The position numbers and the translations under genes were made by a program. DNA of 64,000 bases from Rusavskia elegans (Eukaryota > Ascomycota > Lecanoromycetes > Teloschistales > Teloschistaceae), in contig SAUG01000048.1 in the NCBI GenBank assembly GCA_011316305.1, forward strand, positions 1 to 64,000, given 5' to 3'. This document shows positions 1-10,435 of the stretch, piece after piece; position 1 is the stretch's first letter, and each line of letters opens with the position of its first letter. The notes under the pieces are model-generated. The model made no database searches, was not told the origin of the DNA, and worked only from the letters and a program-made list of their open reading frames with translations.

Positions 1-1
1 C

Positions 2-602
2 ACCAAAGCCAGCTCAGCCCCATTACTCGACAACACATGCATCCACTTCATATCTGTCATTCTATCAACTCGAGGCATGAACGATGGCAAAGATTCCTTC
101 CCCGTTTTCCATATCAACCCTTACTCCACTCTCGCGCACACCGTTGCCAAGCTTGTCGCTACAAAAGCCCACAGGTAAGAATCCCCTATACAATTGCCTC
201 CTACATTCATGCAAACTAACACGCAAAAGAATGTGGGTCACTGACTCCCCCTCCCCATCCTCCTCCACCACACCCAACCCCAACCAGCTCTCTCAACCCT
301 CAGTCCCCCACCCCCCGACCCACTTCTCTCTCCCGCAGTCCAATCCCCCATTCATCCCCCTCAGCAGCACCCCCTCCGTCTCCGCATCAGCACTCCCAGG
401 CGCGAACATGGCAGGAAGACTAGCGGGTGTCGTCAGCTTAACAGACATCCTGAACCTCTTCGCTCGAGCCTCGGGCATGCACCCGACGGATCCGGACGAA
501 AGGAGGAGACAGAGACGGAGAAGCAGCAGTAGTTCGATGATGAGGGGGAGCTTGGATTCGGCGAGGAGTTCGAGTGTGGATGTCAGGGATGTCAAACGCT
601 GA
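2..602 (+). CDS. sds23: Sds23/Moc1-type CBS-domain protein, 3' end only
   Basis: This is the C-terminal part of a gene that begins outside the window. I read two exons, 2..174 and 230..602, with a 55-nt intron (GTAAGA donor, CTAAC branch site, AAG acceptor) that keeps the frame. The first exon encodes '[20 protein letters not shown]' followed by KAHR. The second begins [11 protein letters not shown] and, after a Ser/Pro-rich insert, reads [19 protein letters not shown], the end of the last CBS domain. An Arg/Ser-rich tail follows. The Ser/Pro insert inside the final CBS pair and the [14 protein letters not shown] tail are typical of fungal Sds23. In yeasts these proteins bind and inhibit PP2A-like phosphatases and link nutrient state to cell-cycle progression. 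The family is confident; the role here is inferred from it. Confidence 0.88.
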
Positions 603-1343
603 TTCAGCTCGATTTTTCACGGAAACGGAGAATATTGTTGCTTTTTCCCTACCATTTATCGAATGGTGGTGGTGGGGCTAATCAACCGGGCGTATCCGGC
701 GTCTTGTGATTTCGGTACTGTGGTTTATAGAGGATGCTTTGGTCATTTGTGCGGGACGATGGGAAAAGGAACATGGCGTTGTTTTGTAAAAAGGACTTGA
801 AGGACTTGATTTGAATGGTCATGATATGGTGGTCAGCGGATTACAGCTTAGATAAAGCTAACTATGTTGATGTATCCGGCACTCTTGGCCGAGACGGTCC
901 ATTGCTCGAAGGTGCTATCATACGTCTACTTGGCAAATCCCATGTGGAGCACAATTCGAGAAAATGGCCGACTCAATAACACCCTCATTGACAGCCATCT
1001 CTGCTCCTATAAAAGCATTTACACAGCATAAAAACATCACGTATCAAGGAATGAATTCATCAATCCATCCTTCAATGCTGCTAAGCTAAGGTAAAGAATG
1101 CTGTTTTCCACCAATCTCGTCTATCCACCAACGTCGTTCAACTACCCACGTCATCGTCATGACTAGCTAGACCCGATGTGTTCTCTATCTCAATTTCAGG
1201 CACAAACCAACGGCCGTGCCAAACAGATTGTCGATGCTGATCGAGCAATATGCCATGGAGAAGAGAAAGGAGATTGCCATTTTTGAAGAATTTTGATGTA
1301 GCCGTTGATGGATGTCAAAGAAGACGATAAGGATGCTGGTCGC
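603..1343. other. intergenic, convergent 3' ends
   Basis: About 740 bases lie between the ends of the Sds23-type gene and the secreted repeat-protein gene on the opposite strand. I see no open frame with coding character and no RNA gene. Presumably this is the 3' UTR of both genes. Confidence 0.5.
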
Positions 1344-3032
1344 TTAGGCCTGTGGGGATGGTTAGTCGTTGAGCTCGAGAACAAGTGGCAGGATGAGGAA
1401 ATACTCACTTCTTGGCTAGTTGGAAGAGGTCGCCAAGCGATTGTATGAGACCAACCTGGGCCGACGTGGTGCACGGATTCCGTCTCAACCATCCTCGCCC
1501 GACGAGTGGGAATTGGCTGATGGGCAAGGCTGTGGTCCCAGCCTGGACCGACGCGGTGCGCGGAAATCGCCTCTTCTGCATTTCTCTCTTCGAGGACGAC
1601 GGTAGCTAGAGTAGTGGGCAATGGCTGGTGTGCAAGGGAATGGTCCCATCCTGGACCGACGTGGTGTACGGAAGTGGACTCTTCTGCACGCTTCTCATAG
1701 GTCCATGAAGGAGTTGTCGGCAGTGGTGGACCGTCAGAGCCAGCGGTTGAAATGGGAGGGAGTTCTGGGTCCCATGCACCGATATATGTCTCAGTGGGGT
1801 AGGGTTTGTGAGTCTGGGTGGGTTGGTGAGGTGTGAGGGGTTGGTGACCGTCGGAGCCAGCGGTTGAAATGGGAGGGAGTTCCGGGTCCCATGCACCGAT
1901 ATAAGTCTCAGTGGGGTAGGGTTTGTGAGGGTGAGTGGGTTTGTGAGGTGGGAGGGGTTGGTGAGGGAGTGAGTGACTCCATCCAGGGCCTAAGGGTGGT
2001 TTGGTACCGATAGAGATGGGTACGTGAGGGTGGAGATGTGTGGATGACCCAGTCACAGTTGGCTCCGACGGAAAACTGGTGACAAAGCTTGGTTTAGGGA
2101 AGGAATCTGTGAACACAGAGGAAGTGGATGGAATCGAAATCGGCACCCGAGTATCAGATGACCCAGTCACAGTGTTTGGGTCAATGGATTCTGCAGGCTA
2201 ACAAAGGTCTGGTTAGATCTTCGGGTTGCTCGACTCGAGAAAAGGAAGCTTACCAACACAGTAGGAGGAACAACATCGGCTGCAGCTTTGCCCCCCACTG
2301 TAGAGAGACTGACAGGGTTACCAGAGGCCGATGTGGGAGCTTGAACTTGACCATCGGAAATCTGGGAGACAACACCTCCACCACCCTGAGCCGGAGCGGT
2401 AGCCTCACCCGGACAAGGGCTGGTCGCGGCAGTAAGACCGTCTGGGCCAGGGGCAGTTGACGCGAAACAAAGTTTGGTTTTTGTATCTGCTCCAGGTGTA
2501 GGACAGGGGCTAGTCGCGGCAGTAAGACCGTCTGGGCCAACGAGAGTTGATGAGAAACAAAGTTGGGTTTTTGTTTCCGGTGCATCTGTAGGTGCTGGAG
2601 CTGGAGCTGGAGCTGGAGCTGGATCGGTCTGGTTTCGAGTCAAGAGTAGGCACAGCGTTAGGATATCATACAAAGACTCACTGGCTTTGGATCAGCAGTA
2701 CAAACATTGTCTCCCGCACACGGATTTGGGCCTAGTGGACGAATCTTCGGATCAAGCTCCTTGGCCAGGAGACGAGGATGCGGTTTGCAGCAGCCGTTGG
2801 CAAAGTAACCTGAGCAGCACGCGCTACCCGGAAGACCAGCCTGACTGGTATAACAGCCATTGGGGAGACAATTTGGTTGCTATTCAAGGTCATCAGCAGT
2901 GTGCACAAAGTGTGGAGATGAGGGTGAACTCACGGGATTGGGTTTGACAGGCGCTTGCTGGGCAACTGGGCTGGCGAAAGCTACCTCAGCTCCAATGGCC
3001 GCAACGACCGTGACAATGGTTGTCAACTTCAT
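1344..3032 (-). CDS. secreted Cys-rich repeat protein with possible Kex2 sites
   Basis: Five exons close in frame: 2934..3032, 2682..2879, 2254..2628, 1409..2197 and 1344..1349, giving 488 residues. Residues 1-20 are a signal peptide (MKLTTIVTVVAAIGAEVAFA). Residues 34-100 form a domain with eight cysteines, including two CC pairs. A Pro-Ala stretch and two copies of a module starting CF.ST and ending DGLTAATSPCP follow. The C-terminal half is repetitive: two 39-residue units (HKPYPTETYIGAWDPELPPI core) and four copies of GPGW[SD]H[ST][LI]..[QR]P[LI]P. An EKR|AEE site lies before the second GPGW copy and a TRR|ARM site after the third, and both resemble Kex2 cleavage sites. I do not recognise the family. 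The layout is like fungal Kex2-processed repeat proteins, which release several related peptides, but whether it is cleaved is inference. The last exon adds only one residue and the stop. Confidence 0.72.
1729..1960 (-). repeat. two tandem 117-bp units inside the secreted-protein exon
   Basis: Copy 1 runs about 1729..1845 and copy 2 about 1846..1960. They differ at only a few bases. The unit is exactly 39 codons, so each copy encodes the same peptide block (HKPYPTETYIGAWDPELPPI core) and the frame is kept. The low divergence suggests recent unequal exchange or slippage. Confidence 0.8.
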
Positions 3033-4519
3033 GATTGCTGAAGGATCAGAATGGCTTGGATGGGTATTGAGTCGTGCAAGAGGGTGTGTTAAGAGTTGCA
3101 GTTCTGGAGTCTACCAGTGCTGCAGTGCAGTAGAACGAAGGAGAGGTGAGGTGAGGTGAGGAGGAACAAGGAAGAAAGGAATGGAAGAAAGCAGACTTGT
3201 TGATGAGGATGACGACGTAATGGACTAATTAGCGAAATTACATGACAGCAAGGTATTCACTTTCTTTCACTTGCTTGAAGTTGTTGAACGGACAAGCCCC
3301 TTTTTCAACAAGGCCTTGAACTAGTGAGTTTCACTTCGGCTCCATTACGAAATCACAAGCTGGCCGCAGTGTAACAGAACGTTGTGAAGGTAGCAGTCCA
3401 GAACACCAAGTAGGACCAGGTGCGTTGACTACGACAACATGAAGTGTGTAGATCTCGGCGTACATGACGAATAAACGTCAAGCTCTTACCAGAATATCAA
3501 ATTTCCATACATGTCTAGATATGCTGCTGTTAAACAAAAGTTCTGTGAGGCTCACACTGACGATGGTAGGAAATGCCATGTACGTTGAGAAATACGCAAG
3601 CACGATTGTCACAGTATCGAGACCTCGATGAGTAGGTCACTTCATGAACAATGACAGACCTCCGTCTACAGACAACGATCAGCGACAGCTACGTATAACG
3701 AACAACGAATACTCTTGTAGTAAGCTCGCTTGACAGTCTCAGTGTCGAGGAAGGTCCACGGCAGATATCGAGTTACAATGTACTTCACAAGACTCTGCGA
3801 TACATCGTCCTATGGCATATCACAACGTTCTCGCAACGGCAGTCGTAATCGAAAGCAAGGGACTGCTATCTCGATCAACGGGACAATTGACTACTCGCTA
3901 GATCAAATAAAATAAAATAATTGCAAGTCGACACCTCGATTGAAGTTGAAAGAAGGTTCGACCGCTGCCAATCACGTGACCGAAACGCCACCTCCTTTTT
4001 AGCCCCTTTTGTACCTTTCAACTCCCGTTTCGTCGCTTTGAACAACCTGCAACCACTGGACGAAGAAGCAAGTCGTTCCATCATTCGCATGCGGTGCAGA
4101 GGTCAAGAGGTACAGATGCTGTCGCTCTTCGCTACTAGAGTCCTTCATCGCTAAATCGCAAAGATATCGCGTTTCTCTGCAATACCTGCTCTACTATTCC
4201 GATCGGTGTAGGTGTATACAAAGGTGGGATGTCCATAGCACCAATACAGATTTATTTCCGATAGTCTTCTGTATAGAGCCTTGAACGTCCCCTGACTCTA
4301 ATGGTAAATGTTGGGGGGAGATGATTTTCGTCCCTTCATATCTCTTTTTTTCATGTTGGCATCTTTGATTCTAGCCCATCTCCTCCAACCAGCTTCAGCA
4401 ACACAAACCCTCTCACCCCCCGGCTAACTCACCATATTTTAACCTCACACATCCTCAACTGGTCAAGGAAAACCCCAGCCCTCAAATCTCCCGCCATCCA
4501 CCACCCGTACCAAACCCTT
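3033..4519. other. gene-free stretch
   Basis: About 1.5 kb upstream of the secreted repeat-protein gene. Only short frames of 60-80 codons occur, on both strands, with no start context, splice signals or family resemblance. A palindromic CACGTG box lies in CAATCACGTGACC near 3970. I see no RNA gene. Confidence 0.4.
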
Positions 4520-4970
4520 ACAACGTCCCGGAAATTCTATCTCGACTTCGCTCCACGATCACGGGTCGTTCTTCCCAAGCCCGACGTCGACACATGCTTG
4601 CGCAGCGCTTATAGACAAATCACGCGGCACATCAACCAATAAGGCGACGGTCCCATCTCGCCAGACGAGCAGGGCATCCTTGAAGACGTTGGCAAGGTCA
4701 GATTCACGCTCGTGGTCCATACCGCGCCGTCGCAGCCTGTTTCGACGTGGGGGACGCGAAGGCGATTACAAATGCGGTGAGGTTGAAGGTTTATCATGAT
4801 GGGTATCGCGAGTGGATTGTGGCGATGCATAGCAATCAGGATGGTTTGCAATTGGGTCATGTTGGGTTGATTGAAGGGGTTGCTGTGGATTCCTGGCGGC
4901 TTCGTTCGAAAAGTATTATCTCTACTTGCTCGACAAGAATGATACTATTTTTTTGGCGCCATGTTCTGCC
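4520..4970 (+). pseudogene. decayed fragment of an unrecognised protein gene
   Basis: One plus-strand frame reads protein-like for about 115 codons but is broken. It starts around FYLDFAPRSRVVLPKPDVDT and continues CLRSAYRQITRHINQ. It is then cut by an in-frame TAA near 4650 and resumes with DEQGILEDVGKVRFTLVVH and AVRLKVYHDGYREWIVAMHS. After about 4900 the protein-like text moves to another frame (KYYLYLLDKND). There is no start codon and no plausible intron across the TAA. I do not recognise the family. A stop plus a frame change suggests a relic, but an unusual intron cannot be excluded. Confidence 0.35.
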
Positions 4971-5065
4971 TTCTTCGTCACCGGATTGAGCTCAAAAGCA
5001 CACTATGGAATATCCCCTTGTCCCTCGAGACCCTCGAGATCGTTCCTCCGTCGTCCAAATCGTGC

Positions 5066-6298
5066 TCAAACACGGACGAGCTCGAACAACATGAAGTAAT
5101 TGGTCACCTTCTCCCGAAATGAGTCGCTAGTAAAGCAGGTGATCTTCAGCGACCGCTCTCCAAGGGTCTTCTTATTGTCCGCCAACAGGTACGCAATTCC
5201 CGTTCCATGCGGTGTCCCTAAGAGCGCTTTCCAATCGTCTGTCCCAACATCGAACGTCTTTCCTGGCCATTTGAAATCAAGCGTATACGCCGGGACCTTG
5301 AAGATCTGATCGATGACGTGGTCGCGGAAAATGTACCGCAGGTCGCCCGCTTTGTCTTTTGCCGTCATGGCCCAGACGTACCAAACGATATCGGACCATC
5401 GCTGCATCGCGGGAAGCAGCTTGCGAAGCTGCTGAGTCGTAGCTTGGGAGAAGTCGTTCTGGCGGTTGTACATCGCGATGTTTGCCTGGGGGCTGATGTT
5501 TTCGACTGCCATGATTGTACCGCTGACTGGGATGTAGCTATGGATGAAATTGGCCACCGGACGGATCCTGTGGAAGGAACGTGGATGGTCAGCAACCAGG
5601 ACGTATCAGTAGCAGCGCTAGCGTGCTTCTGGTCTCTGGGCTGACAGCTGCCAGCCAACACCCAGACTTATCAAGGAGAACAGCCCGCGGCTCGAGGATG
5701 GTTTCTTATCAACGGCGCTGAGTTATTGAAAATCGGATAGCGTGACTTACATCCTGGCGTTCGCAGTCAATGTTGGTGAACTCGCTAAACTGCTGGGCAG
5801 CAATCTTGTTGATGTCGGCCGCATTGGTGGACATGCCCTTCCCTTGGGCAGGCACAATGAGTTCATTGGCAATGGTCCTAGGATAGTTTGAATTCAACGT
5901 CCAGCCACTTTCCTCGAAGTCGGCCTTGGTCCAGACGGGCTCTTGGGCAGAGGCCTTTTTGATAATCCCCAGATATTTCTTGCCATTTTCCACGGCCTTT
6001 GCGTAGCTCAAAGTGTCTGGGTATTCCCGCTTGGGGCTGGAGCCATGACCGTTCTTCGCCGGGATCTGCAAATGGTTGGGCGATTCTTCAAAAGAATTCT
6101 GACCGAAAGGGACCGCAACTTTCTTGATATTGCCCCCAGCGATCTCATAGACCGGTGCAGCTACACTTCGTTGATTGAGACCACGAGCGATGCCAGATCA
6201 GGTTGTTTGCCATTGAAAACAAGAGATACGAGGGTCGAGATGGCTATGATCAGGCAGGCTGTGATGACCCAACGAGATTTGATGACGGCGAACACCAT
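5066..6298 (-). pseudogene. N-anchored hypothetical protein, reading frame broken twice
   Basis: Three stretches look like parts of one protein. The first starts at ATG 6296-6298 and gives MVFAVIKSRW followed by a hydrophobic segment (VITACLIIAISTLVSLVF), a likely signal anchor. About 40 codons in it hits a stop, and the protein-like text continues one frame over (VYEIAGGNIKKVAVPFGQN) to about 5750. There a GTAAGT donor ends the exon at phase 0. The third block (5066..5570) follows a good TTCCACAG acceptor, but only its phase-2 frame is open; it contains WSDIVWYVWAMTAKDKAGDL and KALLGTPHGTGIAYLL and ends at a TGA. I found no GT-AG pair that joins the blocks. Either the gene is decaying or the splicing is non-standard. 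I do not recognise the family. Confidence 0.45.
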
Positions 6299-8042
6299 CT
6301 TGTTGCTAGGGAATGTTCCATAGAGTGGATTACAAGAGAATTGTGAAGAGGGTTTCTCGAAGATAGAAGTTGGGCAGATGAAGGATTTTGTCAGTAGAAC
6401 GATGTCTACAAGTAAAAGTAGCATGTTGGCTTTGCAGGTTCTCAACAGGACCTTGTTTGTCCAAAAACCCCTCCTTATCTCGCGCCATTAAGGTCCAGTC
6501 CAGCACGACAGCTACACTTTGCTGGTTTGACAGACAGGATGTAGATGGCTCATATGGCTGGGGAACCCGCCAAATCTACAAGCCACCGAGCAGGTCTGCA
6601 TGTTGATCAGTAAAATAATCCATGATGATCTGAATCCTCTTAACGATCCTGACGGTAGAGAAGGAGAGAGAGAGGTATGAAAGGGGCTCTGAGAGAATTA
6701 TGAATGAAGGGTGCATCAACATTTCCATCCCAGCATCGTCGGCTTTCCCTAGCAGAGTGATAGTGCCACGAGCTAGATCGGATCACAAAGGAGCGGTGTA
6801 CTCGGGCTTGATCACACGATCTTATATCACTTATGCGACGCCGTCCAAGAATGATGGGCAGTGTCCCAGGGACCGAACACAGGGTCATGCTAAGTTCCCG
6901 TACGACATAGCTTGTGCTCTGAATCCTTGCTGGCTTGCCCGGGCAGTCAGCTGGATAATTTTTCATGATGAGGTTTCTCTTCCCTATCGTCTAAGTTTTA
7001 TACATACCACAAAGGACGCTAGCGCGCTTCGGCGCCTGACGCGGGAAATGACGTCGTCGTGTCGACTTGATCGAGGGAGATCACATCTATAAGGTACGAG
7101 AAGCATGGTAAGCGACTATATATGAGGGCCAGATCGTTCTGGTTCTTGCTTATTTCATACCACGAGTTGTTGCTCAATGTCAGCCTGTTGTGTCCCCCTG
7201 TGGGGACTGGGCTGGAATGCAGCTAGGTACTCCGCAATTCAGTAGGTACACAGCTGTGCCTCGGGAACCAGTAATTTCATTGGGGCATGATGCATATGTA
7301 CCCTACCGGCTTTGTGACCACCAAGACGCTCTAAGGTTACACTGTTTCACAGCTGTCTCCCATCACCCAGGAAGCTTATAATAGCACTCCTGCGTCATAC
7401 TGGAACCCGTGGTCCTATCTTCCTTTTCTGTACTTCCTCGTCAGGGCTAAAAATAACTGTCAATTCGAGCAGATTGATTCTTCCGAGTGCATCGCACGAC
7501 ATAATCCGCAGCAGTCCCGACTTAACAACATGCAGCTCCCGTCAATGATCTCAAGGAGACCAACTTAGCTTTCACATTGGCTACGGTCAGATGAGGAATA
7601 TCAAGCCTGATCAATCAGTTGACAGACGGGTATTATCCTGGATACCTCCCAGCCGTGCAATGCTCTCTTAACTCATTTCGCGGTAAACGTGCTCGGCCAA
7701 TCAGCATTCAGCGGACTCCTTGTGCTATCATATGGGTCACAACAATGTTACTGTAATCGTTCAGGCAAGAGAAATGGGGCTGATGCTTACGGTGTACCCT
7801 CATCTCGTGTTCCTTGACTGTGCCCGCATACTGTACCTCCCATCGAACAGAACCATGCTGGTAACCGCCTCCACAAGCGGATTCCTCATGTAAGAGCCTT
7901 GCTGACGAGATACAATAGAGCGGTATATTCCACGTTCATGTACTTATAGCCTGAATATCTCGCTTGTCTTTGCATTCTTCATTATCGTCTCCTGTGGATC
8001 GACAGGAATTCTCCTCCATACATTCTAGGTCTTGAAGTCACT
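6299..8042. other. gene-free stretch between divergent genes
   Basis: About 1.7 kb between the broken anchored-protein gene (leftward) and the secreted-protein gene (rightward). It should contain both promoters. Open frames here are short and overlap each other on opposite strands. I see no RNA gene or repeat. Confidence 0.4.
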
Positions 8043-9697
8043 ATGAGCTATCCTATTTGTCTTTTGATTGTCGCCCCATTCTGTTCAACCGTTCATACAC
8101 TGCCAGCGATTGACAGTGAGCTGGCCAAAGGTCTTAATCATGCAACTATCCGTCCTCGCTGTGGATCCGTGTCAACTTTCTACGGCCAGACACCTCAAGA
8201 CTGGGTGAAGAACGATCTTGACGGCTGGCTCAATAACTGGATCAATGCCAACCAGGCGCAGATCTCCGCAAATCCAGCCGGTTTTGCTGGTGCCTTTGGA
8301 CAATGGGCACAAGGAAACCCCGACTGGTCATGTCGTGACGATGGGAGTCCAAGCAACTGCGATTTCGATCCTTGCGATAACGCGGTCCTGAACGACAAAG
8401 GCACCGAGGTCATGGAAGCGTATTATGTCAGTGAAGCGGTCAATCGACTGCATTCATATTTCGTCGGCTTCAGTCAAGCATTTGAGGTCAGCTCCATCTT
8501 TGCTGCATTAAGCAAGGACGACTGGGCGGTGACCTTTTATAAGGATAAAGACGTCAAGTCGGACATCATCCTGAAATCGGTCCTGGCCGGCCTGGGCATA
8601 GTGTTTGGTCTCGCCGCAGCATTCGCTGGCTTGGGAGGAGCCGTTGCAGCAGCTGCGGGAGGGACAGCCAGCGCATTGTTCAATGGGGGCGTTGGCATCG
8701 CTACACCCCTTATCGATCAACAGTAAGAGCCCCCTTTCTTTGAAGATCGCATTCGAATTTCTGGCTCAATTCATCGTACTTTGACAAAATACCGTTGCTG
8801 GCGAACGCTAAGGTGCATACTCGTGTCGTGGCTTCGTGGCCTTTTCTTTGCAATGACAGTGCAAGGGGCTGACCTTGACATAGTCGAGATGATACTTTTC
8901 AGAAATCTGCCGACCTCGGTGGCATCTTGGGGAACATTGTCGTTTCAGCAATGAAAGCATTTGTGGGTGCGAACAACGTGCTGATGGGTGGCGGAAACTT
9001 TGAAAATACCGGAGATATTCGCACATACCTCTCCGGGGGCTTCTTCGTCAACTACGGGGGCGTCGACAAGGTTACTCTCATCGACTCGATGAACGGTTTC
9101 TTCATCGGTCAGGCTATCAATCAACTCTGGCGCACGCAAAAGATCTTTATTATGGGAGGTGGAGCCTGCGGCGACAACCAGGGCATCGGCTCTGGACCTC
9201 AAGAAGCAATGGTATGCCGAGACAATCGAGCTTGGTACCTGTACTACTGGAAAGAAAACGAAAGGCCAGCCCTGACCAGTCATAAATGGGGCTGGGTCGA
9301 GGCACCTCCTGGGATGGACCGGCTCGGACAAGGTGAATATTCTTCCGTGACCGTCGCAGACGTCATCAACTCGTCCCTCGATGCGTACGCAGTTGCGGGA
9401 TACGATTACACAGCTGAGACGGCGGCGTCCCGAGCCAGATCCGCAATCGAAGATGGATGGCGCAACCCTGGTGCACAGGGTCCGAGCTGGGAAGGCACCT
9501 TCACCATTCCCGTCTGCGATGTCGGTGCAGCCGTTGGCGCCAATTATTTCAATCGGGAATACATCCTTCAACCCTACGGCCATGAAAGCAGGCCGAATTG
9601 GTGCGGACCGGTCTGCGGTGGAAGTGAGGATCAGACAAAGGCTTTCATCGAAGCGGCGCATATGACGGGGTTTGAAAGCCCGACACATTTGTGCTGA
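8043..9697 (+). CDS. large secreted protein of unknown function
   Basis: Two exons, 8043..8722 and 8884..9697, join in phase across a 161-nt intron (GTAAGA donor, GACATAG acceptor) to give 497 residues. The first ATG is followed by a signal peptide (MSYPICLLIVAPFCSTVHTL). The N-terminal part has a short cysteine cluster (WSCRDDG, NCDFDPC). Around residues 177-215 there is a Gly/Ala-rich hydrophobic stretch (LGIVFGLAAAFAGLGG) that could be membrane-active or a buried helix. The C-terminal part has further cysteines (GGGACGDNQ, MVCRDN, PVCDVG, NWCGPVCGG), suggesting disulfide bonds and an extracellular protein. Length and pattern resemble secreted proteins of unknown function that I associate with plant-associated fungi, but I cannot name a family. 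No neighbour hints at its role. Confidence 0.78.
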
Positions 9698-10435
9698 GCA
9701 AAGCCGGCTACTAAGGGGATTACGGTTGTCTCAAATTCACCAGGAAGGACCTGGCAGGGCTCCTTGGAAGCATTTAATCTCAGCTCAGCTACCCCGAAAT
9801 TTGCGTATCTCCGGATTATCGATCAACATATTTTACCGGCATGCTATGTTCCCATGTGCGAAGAGTGATGGTTGTCGTCAGGACAAGGGGGGTTTTTTTT
9901 TTCACACAACATGGGACTCCACTTGGAAAGCTTGAACATGATGTTTTGCACCTAAAGTACGGATAATCTTGCATTCTGGCTGCTATTCCATGACCAGGCC
10001 CAGACGAAGCAAACAGACAATTGGAGTACCAAAATTGGCCATCATCCTCCATGAATGGTTGTACAGGGGTTCAGAGGAAAGTATCCATTTGGTAGAGCTT
10101 TCTTTATAGATTCAAGTATCTATCTAGGAAGCTGTGTACGAAGGGCAAAGTGTGGCCTGAAGCAAGGGTCACAAAACTAACATCGGATTCAAGTGGTCCC
10201 AATAACCCAACATGAAATTCCTCAAGTCGAGGGTTTTCTAATCATGTGATGTTTTCACGTACTCCTCTTAATTCATTTCCTTCCAGTGCCATGTTACCTA
10301 GCCACATGTGCTCAATCCCTCAACCCACCGCACTTGTCAAAATCCATATTCCATCGCTCGTAGCCCAAGTCATCCGTGTAAATCTCCCAATAACCATACC
10401 CTCATTCGTTCATTCGTTTCGTTCGTTTCATCGAA
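9698..10435. other. intergenic, convergent 3' ends
   Basis: About 740 bases with no credible gene. A T-run lies near 9890-9902. The region is likely the two 3' UTRs. Confidence 0.45.

Noticed and set aside
1409..1700. Alpha-pheromone precursor
   Set aside because: Repeats, a signal peptide and basic sites fit the layout, but the GPGW core does not match the short Trp-rich peptides known from filamentous ascomycetes, and the protein is much longer and Cys-rich.
6060..6200. Programmed ribosomal frameshift in the anchored-protein gene
   Set aside because: No slippery heptamer or downstream structure is evident, and a second break further on argues for decay.
8945..9688. Long minus-strand open frame opposite the secreted protein
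   Set aside because: It mirrors the sense exon, has no family resemblance and no promoter or splice context.
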